A DNA stretch of 64,000 bases from Spirochaetae bacterium HGW-Spirochaetae-5 (GTDB taxonomy: Bacteria > Spirochaetota > UBA4802 > UBA5550). The notes under the pieces were generated by a model, which searched no databases, had not been told where the DNA came from, and saw nothing but the letters and a program-made list of their open reading frames with translations. Location of the stretch: positions 79,959 to 143,958 of the forward strand of contig PGXT01000001.1 of NCBI GenBank assembly GCA_002839285.1. The letters run 5' to 3'. Positions 22,532 through 30,408 of the stretch are shown in pieces; the first letter of the stretch is position 1, and each line of letters begins with the position of its first letter. The position numbers and the translations under genes are program-made.

Positions 22532-25284
22532 ATTGTAGACTCACCATCCACAGCCTTGTTCTTTTTTTTCTTCTCCACTTTAAACATCCCTGCAGTATAC
22601 TTTTCATAAAGCTCAAATAAAAACTCTATCCGCTTTGTTTCATTAACAAACGGCTGGCTACGGTAACAGAGATCAACTGCTTTATCAAGTTCGTTGTGAG
22701 CTTTAACAAGTTTCGGCGGCATAGTCAATGGATCATATAAATCTGCAAGTGAACTGTCAGGGAATTCTTTCCGGACATCAAGGACAGCCTGAGCTTTATC
22801 TTCAACCAGTTTGATATTTTTATCGCTTGGATTTTCCGGCCAGGGGTAGTTGTTATAGACAAGATTAGTATATCTGAAATCACTTTTCATTCGACCACAC
22901 GTATACTTCACCCAAACCATGTGATCTAATGATGATAAAACACCAAAATGATATAAATTTGCATTTGGAATAGCACTCACTAAATCAGTAATTATTGTGT
23001 TTTGATCAAAAAAGCCCATTGGAATATATTTTCTATTTTCACTTGATAATTTAGGAATGACTAAAAAATTGGACTGAGGTTGCCTGTTATCACCGAATAA
23101 ATGAGGTTTGTCAACACAGCTTTTTTTTGACATACCACCATTCTCTCTATCTTCTTTAACAGCTTTTAATCGGCGAAGAATATATTTCATGTTTTTTAAT
23201 TCCGTTGGTGTAGCATCGACTAACCAGAGACAATATCTCTTTTCATTATAAAGAAACTCTCTTGCTCCGATAAGAGGTTTAATAAATTTTCCAGAGAGAG
23301 GTTCATTGTTTAAAAGTTCATCTTTTTCTGATGGGGTCAAGCAAAGATGGCCACCATCTAGTGGTTTACTCCCGATTATAAAAGGTGGGACATCGCAAAT
23401 CGGATTAGGAGTTTTATTAATAAGCACATCTTTTGCATCTACAAGGTATGAATTAATATTTTTTACTTTTAATTCATGCGCTTCGCCTTTTATGTCCTCA
23501 TAATAAAAAATACATTTATTATCGGTATCTATATTTGCAAATCCAATGATCACACAATAAACAGCCGCATTGCCTTTGGCTTCATTACTCCACTTAAAAG
23601 TACGATGTGCAAAATGAATTTTAATACCAAATTTATTTATCAGTTGTCCCCAAAGGATACTTGTTTGTTCACCCTGAACAATTGAGTTGGTGGAAACCAA
23701 ACCCGTTTTAATATTAGTGTTTTGAATATATTTTGCTGCTTTCATATACCAACCAGTAACATAGTCAAGCAATCCACAACCATCTGAATTATTAAAAATA
23801 GTAGTAATTTCCTCACGTTGACTTGCATTCATAAACTTAGAACCGATAAATGGCGGATTCCCTAATATATATGACAGTTCACTCTTTGATACTATGTTCT
23901 CCCAATCAATTCTAAGCGCGTTACCTTGTATTATATTTGCAGATTTCTTAAGAGGAAGTCTTGCAAAGTATTGACCGAATTCGTTGCTTATTAATAAATT
24001 CATCTGGTGGTCTATAAGCCACATCGCAACCTGGGCTATCTGCGCAGGAAACTCTTCACATTCTATACCGTACATCATATCAACATCAAGAAGAACAATT
24101 TCATTAATGTTCAGATATACCTGTCCATGTTTGTTCAGAGTCCGAAGGATTTCCAACTCAAGAAGGCGAAGTTCCCTGTAGGTTATAACAAGGAAGTTTC
24201 CGCATCCGCAGGCAGGATCAAGAAATTTCAATTTGCTTATTTTTACATGCAGCGCTTGAAGTTTATTGTCACTGTTCTTTGACGCTTCAAATTCTTTCCA
24301 CAACTCGTCTAAGAAAAGAGGTCTGATAAGTTTAAGAATATTTTTTTCTGAAGTATAATGTGCTCCGAGGTTTCTCCGTTCTTCCGGATTCATTACACTT
24401 TGGAACATAGCACCGAAAATCGCAGGAGATATTCTGCTCCAATCAATATAACAGCATTCAAGAAGTGATTGCCTCATCTTTGCGTCAAAACTTGCTATAG
24501 CAAGATTTTCTTCAAAAAGCTTTCCATTAACATAAGGGAATGCCTGCAGCTGCTCATCAAGATTTTTAAATCTTTTATCTTCACTTGTATTAAGCACCTG
24601 AAAGAGTTCCTGTAATCTACTTGCAAGATCACTCCCATCTTCACTTGTACGCTGCTCAATATAATCCTGAAACTGCTGCTTATTAAAAATAGCCGTATCT
24701 TCAGCGAAAAGACAGAAAAGAATTCTTACAAGATACAACTCAAGAGCATGGCCCTCATATCCAATTTCCTTTAATCGGTCATGAAATTTACCCATCAGTT
24801 CTGCAGCTTTAATATTTACCGGATCCTGTTCTTTATATATCTTTTTCTGATAGCCTGCTATATATGAAAATCGATCCACATTATGAATTAGTTCGTTGAG
24901 TTTAAAACTGGCTGTTGTCCCCTCTTCAAGATCATAAAGATTAAAGTTTTCAAAATCTGAAATAAGAATCAATTTAGGTAGTTCACTTTGCTTTAAACCT
25001 TGAATATATTCCATCGCCTGGACATAGGCTTTTTCAAGGTCTTTACCCCGGCTTTTCATTTCAACAAGAATATTCTGTTTCCAGAGAAGGTCAATATATC
25101 CATCACGATCATCGAGTTTTTTTACTCTATGTTCAAAAGAACCGAATTTCCGGCTTTCTATCCCAAATACTTTAAAAAAATCTGATAAAAATGGTTTTGC
25201 GTCAGCATCTTCATTTGAAGCATCAGCCCATGTTGTAGAAAACTCAACTGCTTTGTTTTTGATTTCGTTCCAGCTTAATGGCAT
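22528..25284 (-). CDS. MmeI-type restriction-modification enzyme
   Basis: 918-residue single-chain enzyme of the type IIL/MmeI family. The N-terminal nuclease has D65 and E75-M-K77 (GYIDLLWKQNILVEMKSRG). A helical connector spans about 150-300, and an adenine N6-methyltransferase follows, with SAM motif I DPACGCGNFL (356-365) and catalytic NPPF (476-479). The C-terminal part (600-850, with LIGAREFLYNEKRYCLWL) is the target-recognition region. One protein would methylate host DNA and cut unmodified DNA. The length is typical, motifs are intact and no frameshift is seen. It lies 16 bases after the CoiA-like gene and overlaps putAbiC. Confidence 0.9.
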   Translation of the reverse strand: MPLSWNEIKNKAVEFSTTWADASNEDADAKPFLSDFFKVFGIESRKFGSFEHRVKKLDDRDGYIDLLWKQNILVEMKSRGKDLEKAYVQAMEYIQGLKQSELPKLILISDFENFNLYDLEEGTTASFKLNELIHNVDRFSYIAGYQKKIYKEQDPVNIKAAELMGKFHDRLKEIGYEGHALELYLVRILFCLFAEDTAIFNKQQFQDYIEQRTSEDGSDLASRLQELFQVLNTSEDKRFKNLDEQLQAFPYVNGKLFEENLAIASFDAKMRQSLLECCYIDWSRISPAIFGAMFQSVMNPEERRNLGAHYTSEKNILKLIRPLFLDELWKEFEASKNSDNKLQALHVKISKLKFLDPACGCGNFLVITYRELRLLELEILRTLNKHGQVYLNINEIVLLDVDMMYGIECEEFPAQIAQVAMWLIDHQMNLLISNEFGQYFARLPLKKSANIIQGNALRIDWENIVSKSELSYILGNPPFIGSKFMNASQREEITTIFNNSDGCGLLDYVTGWYMKAAKYIQNTNIKTGLVSTNSIVQGEQTSILWGQLINKFGIKIHFAHRTFKWSNEAKGNAAVYCVIIGFANIDTDNKCIFYYEDIKGEAHELKVKNINSYLVDAKDVLINKTPNPICDVPPFIIGSKPLDGGHLCLTPSEKDELLNNEPLSGKFIKPLIGAREFLYNEKRYCLWLVDATPTELKNMKYILRRLKAVKEDRENGGMSKKSCVDKPHLFGDNRQPQSNFLVIPKLSSENRKYIPMGFFDQNTIITDLVSAIPNANLYHFGVLSSLDHMVWVKYTCGRMKSDFRYTNLVYNNYPWPENPSDKNIKLVEDKAQAVLDVRKEFPDSSLADLYDPLTMPPKLVKAHNELDKAVDLCYRSQPFVNETKRIEFLFELYEKYTAGMFKVEKKKKNKAVDGESTI

Positions 25285-25300
25285 TATTTATTCCTTAATA

Positions 25301-26023
25301 TTACATTCTTCTAAATTGTGACCTAGAAGACTCATAACCCTTGATCAAATTTCTTACATCTTTTACGAAATCATTAAATGCATCAATCTTCTGCTTTTCA
25401 CCAACGCAGTGTACTTCAATAAAATATATGCGAGGAATGGACGTAACATATACCATTCCTTTAGAAGACCCATCTAATAACCACCAAAGCGTATCACCTC
25501 CAAAATCAAAGAAAATGGGTGTATTACTATCTTCCCATTCGCGTAGCAACACACACTCATCCGAATGTACTCTCCATACTTTTACATTTGATCCAAATGG
25601 TTTACTCGAATTCAATGTTTTCGAAAATTGTTCAATATCTCTCTTTCTTCTTGTTCCATCAACAACCCATATTGGTTTACCATAAAAAGCATTGCGAGCC
25701 CGACGTTCTTCAGGGTTAAGAAAAGAATGTTGGAATTCTATCACCCATCCATTATTAGTTTTTATATCAGCAATATGCTTTTCACCGTTTTGATCATAAT
25801 GTATCACTTCTTGCCAATCGACAGGAAATTTTTCTTTCCAGGAGCGATGCCATTCCGTTTCGTTCTCCCACCATGGATCACAATTCCTCTTGCCTTTATG
25901 AGACCAATGATGAATTTTTAGTTCCCCACACTTCGAAATCAATTCAGAACCGCAGATAGGGCAAACGCCTTTAGATCCTTTTGTTGCCTCAGCTTTTTCG
26001 TTATTGATTAATGCAAATTTCAT
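25301..26023 (-). CDS. CoiA-like zinc-finger nuclease
   Basis: 240 residues resembling the competence protein CoiA family. The N terminus has CPICG (21-25) and HHWSH (38-42), a likely zinc site. A PD-(D/E)xK-like core follows with D86 (HIADI) and E96-F-Q98 (WVIEFQHS), then the KPIWVVDGT strand. CoiA aids processing of incoming DNA in competent bacteria, but many relatives lie in mobile elements and defence loci. It is first in the cargo operon, before the MmeI-type enzyme, so a role on foreign DNA is inferred. Confidence 0.8.
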   Translation of the reverse strand: MKFALINNEKAEATKGSKGVCPICGSELISKCGELKIHHWSHKGKRNCDPWWENETEWHRSWKEKFPVDWQEVIHYDQNGEKHIADIKTNNGWVIEFQHSFLNPEERRARNAFYGKPIWVVDGTRRKRDIEQFSKTLNSSKPFGSNVKVWRVHSDECVLLREWEDSNTPIFFDFGGDTLWWLLDGSSKGMVYVTSIPRIYFIEVHCVGEKQKIDAFNDFVKDVRNLIKGYESSRSQFRRM

Positions 26024-26067
26024 TGTATTTATCCTGCACTATTTAAAACTTAATTCAAAAAAACATT

Positions 26068-26454
26068 TTATTGCAGGTGATAGTATCTTATTGTTGGTTC
26101 CAATGTTCCGTATATCAGCACAAAAGCCACAATATTCTTTTTGTCTATTGTGAACCTGGAAATAAATAGGTCACCGAACACTAAATTGTAATCATTAAGT
26201 TCTTTATGTATTTGATCTAATATTTCGTTTTCAATTTCCTTTTTTGGCTTAAACGGTTCTATTTTAGATAATGTCTTTTTGTTAAATGATTTCTCGAGTA
26301 TCACATCAAAGACCGATTCACCATATGCTTGAATATGTGATCCAAAACTGCCCACGTACTGAAGTGCTGAAATTTTCGTTGTCTCCGAATGCAGAATGTT
26401 ATTTGTTGACACAAATAGTAAAAGCATAATTAAAATCACAGTTATTCTTTTCAT
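26068..26454 (-). CDS. Exported 128-aa protein, copy 1
   Basis: Starting at the second ATG (26454) gives a clean signal peptide: MKRITVILIMLLLFVS with a cleavage region around LHSE. The mature part, about 105 residues, is mixed alpha/beta and ends in YGTLEPTIRYYH. About 73% identical without gaps to the gene at 47275-47661 in the same prophage. I do not recognise the family. The upstream in-frame codons to 26508 lack signal-peptide character and I leave them out. It lies between the CoiA-like gene and the TIR gene, probably as its own unit. A secreted or periplasmic lysogenic-conversion protein is a reasonable guess. Confidence 0.7.
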   Translation of the reverse strand: MKRITVILIMLLLFVSTNNILHSETTKISALQYVGSFGSHIQAYGESVFDVILEKSFNKKTLSKIEPFKPKKEIENEILDQIHKELNDYNLVFGDLFISRFTIDKKNIVAFVLIYGTLEPTIRYYHLQ

Positions 26455-26600
26455 TTTAAAAAATACCCCTTTTCTTGTTATTCCAGCATTTAGATAATAT
26501 ATTTTCACAGTCTGTTGTTTCTGGCCACATCCAAATTTTTGTACAATGTTTCTTAGTCGAAAACACTAAACTTTTAATGATTGAAAACCATATTAAAATC

Positions 26601-27458
26601 TTAATTCTCAAATTTTTCAGCTAATTTTCTAATTTGCTCTGGTACTCCCCATGAGTGAGAAACTTGGCTATTTTCGTTTATTGCATCGTTCATCTTCGCA
26701 ATATGTTTACTAGTAACATATTGCGAAAAATTTATAAGCTCTATTAGACGTTTCGATTCATCAAATGAATTTGCATTCATAAGCATTTCAACCAATTTAC
26801 TAGTAACTTTAGGTCCAACTAATGGATTTTGTATACAAAGTTCAAAAATTTCTTTTGCTAACAGTGATGCTGTTTTTCCATGGCCTTGTAATGCTTGATA
26901 TTTACCAATAAAACCGTATGGATCCAAACCTTGTCTTACTGCTATAACTTGTAGCTGTCTCCCTATAGCAACCCCGACTTCCTGATCGCACCAATTACTT
27001 TCCTTGAAACCTGGTGATAACAAAGCTATAAGTGCATCCATAGTTGCTAAAGCTGATTGAATTTCTATTTGCCATTCTTTTGTGGGCTCTATATCTTCAT
27101 GCGCGATAAACGCTGTGATACCAAATTTTCTAAGTTGATTTCGCAACTTAGAAGTTTCTACTTTTGTAGTTGCTAAATGACTCAAAAATATTCTTGCATC
27201 ACTTTCTTCCCAAAAAGAAGGTGATGATGATGTTTCAAGTTCACTAGCTAACCCTAAATGTTTTGCAAGATCAAGAAGTGACTCATCCAGAGCATCATTA
27301 AGCATTTCAACAACATAACGCTCTTTGTCACTGCCCGACCATTGATCTGTCCACGGCAGGCCAAACTGTTTCAAAGTAAGATCCAAAAGACCCCAATCTT
27401 CCTTAGCTAGTTCTTTTGATATTTCTTTTATATGTTTTATTCTTTCTGATGGACTCAT
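26601..27458 (-). CDS. TIR-domain protein
   Basis: 285 residues. The N-terminal helical region (1-80) is unassigned. A TIR domain follows at 87-190 with ARIFLSHL (strand A), FGITAFIAHEDIEP, ALIALLSPGF and NWCDQEVG; E160 in WCDQE is at the usual position of the NAD-hydrolysing glutamate. The C-terminal region (195-285) is helical. Bacterial TIR proteins commonly cleave NAD+ upon phage sensing and arrest the cell. Here it follows the SH3b/zinc-ribbon membrane gene by 7 bases, with no other sensor gene (no Thoeris ThsA or CD-NTase). Catalytic activity is inferred from the motif. Confidence 0.85.
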   Translation of the reverse strand: MSPSERIKHIKEISKELAKEDWGLLDLTLKQFGLPWTDQWSGSDKERYVVEMLNDALDESLLDLAKHLGLASELETSSSPSFWEESDARIFLSHLATTKVETSKLRNQLRKFGITAFIAHEDIEPTKEWQIEIQSALATMDALIALLSPGFKESNWCDQEVGVAIGRQLQVIAVRQGLDPYGFIGKYQALQGHGKTASLLAKEIFELCIQNPLVGPKVTSKLVEMLMNANSFDESKRLIELINFSQYVTSKHIAKMNDAINENSQVSHSWGVPEQIRKLAEKFEN

Positions 27459-27465
27459 GTTATTC

Positions 27466-28431
27466 TTAATCCTTAATTACTTCTTTGCATCTTTCACATA
27501 TCCATCTTGAAGAAACACGTTTTACAACAACTTGCATTTCACAACTATCACAATATGCAAGCTTACCATTCCGTTTCGTGCTGCCAATAATTAACTGAAA
27601 TATACCTATTGCAATCAGTACCCATGAACCAATATTTAAAAAATCAAGTGCTTCTTTTTTAAGATACCATCTATTGTTTTCATATGAATCGTAAGTATTT
27701 AAAAGCGTTTGAAACATATTGTCGGAAATTAAACTGGATTGATCATGTTCCGGAATAAATATTTTTAATATGTACATTCCAAGCCCTATTAATAAAAACC
27801 CAAACATTATCCCGATCGGTCGTATTTCTAATGGTGGTATTTGAGGTATATAAATATTAGCTGGTTCATTAATCTTGATTTCAGGGGATGAAGTCGATTG
27901 TTTTGCATTTTTCATTACAGGGGGTTTTTCTGGTACTGCAATCTTGTTTTTAATTTCACCTTGGTCAATGATTTCGTTCAGTTCGCCTTTAGGAGTGTAA
28001 AGAATATTTTTTATTAATATCAATATTTTTTGTATTATTAAAATAATAGATTTTCTAAAAAAGAGAACCGTTCCGCAAATTAAAAAAACTGCAATTGTTA
28101 ATAATATATAAGAAATATAATTTGTCTTTTCAACGATCGATTCATTTGACAAAAGACCACTAAAAACCCATCCTTGATGAGTTTTATACTTTACTTCAGC
28201 CCAAGGCGCTGTAATACCATAAAATGTGTTTTTAAAATCAGAAAATTTTATTATCGTTACTTTTTCTTTATAAGGTATAAGAGTAATTTTTTCACAATCA
28301 ACACTTGAACATTTCCGTAAATATAGACCTTCTTTAGTTGAAACATAAGCGTTGTTTATATTAGCAGAATACAGATTATTTAATAATAATAGAAAAATTA
28401 AAGATGAAATAATAAGAAGTATTTTTTTCAT
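27466..28431 (-). CDS. Membrane protein with SH3b and zinc ribbon
   Basis: 321 residues. A signal peptide (1-22) is followed by a bacterial SH3 domain (27-97: VSTKEGLYLRK, WAEVKYKTHQGWVFSGLL) that would lie outside the membrane, TM 106-125, an amphipathic and proline-rich cytoplasmic linker (128-203), TM 205-225 and TM 264-283. A cytoplasmic zinc ribbon closes the protein (C294-x2-C297, C312-x2-C315). It is the first gene of a two-gene unit with the TIR protein. I know no named family with this layout. An envelope sensor that signals to the TIR protein is my hypothesis. Confidence 0.75.
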   Translation of the reverse strand: MKKILLIISSLIFLLLLNNLYSANINNAYVSTKEGLYLRKCSSVDCEKITLIPYKEKVTIIKFSDFKNTFYGITAPWAEVKYKTHQGWVFSGLLSNESIVEKTNYISYILLTIAVFLICGTVLFFRKSIILIIQKILILIKNILYTPKGELNEIIDQGEIKNKIAVPEKPPVMKNAKQSTSSPEIKINEPANIYIPQIPPLEIRPIGIMFGFLLIGLGMYILKIFIPEHDQSSLISDNMFQTLLNTYDSYENNRWYLKKEALDFLNIGSWVLIAIGIFQLIIGSTKRNGKLAYCDSCEMQVVVKRVSSRWICERCKEVIKD

Positions 28432-28471
28432 ACTTCACTCCATTGATAGAGATTTACTTAAAAATTACAAA

Positions 28472-28720
28472 ATGCAGAAATCAAAACAGAATCTAATTGA
28501 TATTTGTGAATGCTGCCGCATCCGGAGAGCCGACCACCTACATCACAAACTCTCCCAAACAAAACTTTTCCGGAAAATTTATCCGGAATTCATTGATCAT
28601 CCCGACAATCTACTGCACTACTGTGCAACATGTCACAACAATAAATCAATCATAAAATGGTCTGAGAGTGAATTTTGTGTTCATTTTAATATAAAAATTC
28701 GTAGTAAAAGCGGAAAATGA
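28472..28720 (+). CDS. HNH endonuclease-like protein
   Basis: 82 residues from ATG 28472: CECC (zinc), DHLHHKLSQT (the HH of the beta-beta-alpha metal site) and CATCHNNKS (second CxxC plus the final His/Asn). This is the compact HNH fold often found directly before terminase genes, where it assists DNA packaging cleavage. A longer frame from 28352 would run into the reverse-strand membrane gene and lacks HNH character, so I reject it. The gap to the terminase is 53 bases. It marks the start of the late operon. Confidence 0.75.
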   Translation: MQKSKQNLIDICECCRIRRADHLHHKLSQTKLFRKIYPEFIDHPDNLLHYCATCHNNKSIIKWSESEFCVHFNIKIRSKSGK

Positions 28721-28773
28721 TTGACAATTAATTAGTATTTTAGTATCTGCTTTATATCTCTAACTGAATCCTC

Positions 28774-30402
28774 ATGAAAGTCTTTGACACAACTTCTTTT
28801 GTAGCCCTTGCCGAGCCGATACTCCTCCGGCTCGGCATCCATTCTATTGATTTCAGATACGATTACGAAACTCTCTGCATTGAACTTGCAGTACTTGAAA
28901 AGAAAAACTTCCGGGCATATTTAAGACAGGTAAGGCTGATCGCCGAGGATGATTTCTTCTTTTTTGCCTGGTATGTTCTTGGTCTGCCTCTCCTCCACCC
29001 ATATCTGCTTGCCCGGTGTTACGAGATACAGGACACTGTTTCAGAAAAGTATTTATATATATCCGCTGCACGGGATCACTGGAAATCCGTTCTTAATACA
29101 ATAGCGTTTCCAATATGGCAGACAACTATCGATCCTGATCAGACTTTTGCAATCCTAAGCTTCCAGCGTGATAAATCCCTGGGGCAGCTCATGTCTATAA
29201 AGCAGATCCTTGAAACAAACTCTCTGCTTCACCAGCTCTGGCCTAATATATTTTACGAAAGGAAACAGCAGGCCGCTAAGTGGAATATATACAGCGGTCT
29301 TTTTATCAAACGTGAAAGCACAGTAAAAGAAGGTACTTACAGCGCGTGGGGGCTTGTTGAGAATTCCCCTGTTTCGAATCACTTTGACTGGCTATTCGTT
29401 GACGATCCCGTTACCCTTGATAATACCGCAACTGTTGAGCAGATTGAAAAGGTTAAAAAGTCATACCGGATGATGGCCGGTTATGGTACACGAAGGGTAA
29501 GAATCAGGACTATCACCACCAGGTACGATGTAAATGACATTTCAGCTGATCTTTTAAAGGATAAGCGATATAAAAAGATTATTATCCCCTCCGAAGTTGA
29601 TGAATCCGGTAAAGCAAAACTTGACGGTATTCCGGTATTCAAGACCAGGGAGGAGCTTGATAATATCAGACTTGACTTCGGAGACGCCGATTACTGTTCA
29701 CAGATGCTGCAGGACCCGACAGCTTCAAATGAGCGCGGTCTTGATCTTAACTGGATCACTTATTACGAGGCTCTACCCTCTACAATGACAAAATATCTCC
29801 TGTGCGATCCTGCAGGGAGTAAGAATAAAACTTCAGACTCAACGGTAATGGCTGTTATCGGTTGTTCACCCCTTCGAAGATTTTTCCTGGTCGATATGAT
29901 CCGGGATAAACTCGATGTTTATGAACGGTTCCAGATGCTGAAGGATATGTATATCAAACATGATCCTTATGATGTATTTTATGAAGTTCAGGCTTTAAAC
30001 TCCGACCTTGAGGTTTTTGACCGGGAGATGGAAAGAGAGAAGTTTTACTTTCCCATCCAGAAATTCCAGAGCAATATCAATAACTCCAAAAAGAAGCGTA
30101 TAATTTCACTCGGCAGTCTTATCCGGAAGAAAGAATTCCTTATCCCTCATGAGATATTCTACACTGACATTACAGATGTTGAAAGAGAACTTATCTCTGA
30201 ATTCATAAATGAAGAGTACACCAAATTCCCTCATAACAAGGCACACGATGACATGCTCGACTGCATGGCAATGATTCAGAATGTCGATGTTGTTTTCCCT
30301 GGAGAAGTTGAGGAAGAACCTGTTAAAACAGACGGACGTAAACACCCGGCATTTACAAGAACTGAAAAAGGTGCAACCTGGCAATCCTCTTTTGTATGGT
30401 AA
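28774..30402 (+). CDS. terL: Phage terminase large subunit
   Basis: 542 residues. The N-terminal packaging ATPase has a degenerate Walker A around SAARDHWKS and Walker B DWLFVDDPV. The C-terminal RNase H-like nuclease has acidic motifs LLCDPAGS and NKAHDDMLDCMAM. It pumps DNA into the procapsid through the portal and cuts the concatemer. It is directly followed by the portal gene (6 bases), and an HNH gene precedes it. No start-site conflict. Confidence 0.9.
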   Translation: MKVFDTTSFVALAEPILLRLGIHSIDFRYDYETLCIELAVLEKKNFRAYLRQVRLIAEDDFFFFAWYVLGLPLLHPYLLARCYEIQDTVSEKYLYISAARDHWKSVLNTIAFPIWQTTIDPDQTFAILSFQRDKSLGQLMSIKQILETNSLLHQLWPNIFYERKQQAAKWNIYSGLFIKRESTVKEGTYSAWGLVENSPVSNHFDWLFVDDPVTLDNTATVEQIEKVKKSYRMMAGYGTRRVRIRTITTRYDVNDISADLLKDKRYKKIIIPSEVDESGKAKLDGIPVFKTREELDNIRLDFGDADYCSQMLQDPTASNERGLDLNWITYYEALPSTMTKYLLCDPAGSKNKTSDSTVMAVIGCSPLRRFFLVDMIRDKLDVYERFQMLKDMYIKHDPYDVFYEVQALNSDLEVFDREMEREKFYFPIQKFQSNINNSKKKRIISLGSLIRKKEFLIPHEIFYTDITDVERELISEFINEEYTKFPHNKAHDDMLDCMAMIQNVDVVFPGEVEEEPVKTDGRKHPAFTRTEKGATWQSSFVW

Positions 30403-30408
30403 TTCCCC

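Noticed and set aside
22528-25284. MmeI-type gene as BREX pglX or a type I HsdM
   Set aside because: An N-terminal D...ExK nuclease is present in the same chain and no brxC, pglZ, hsdR or hsdS genes are near.
26601-27458. TIR gene as part of a Thoeris or CBASS system
   Set aside because: No ThsA (SLOG/Macro or SIR2) and no CD-NTase gene is near; the direct partner is a membrane SH3b protein.
28352-28471. N-terminal extension of the HNH gene
   Set aside because: It overlaps the 5' part of the reverse-strand membrane protein gene and has no HNH-like content; ATG 28472 gives the compact fold.
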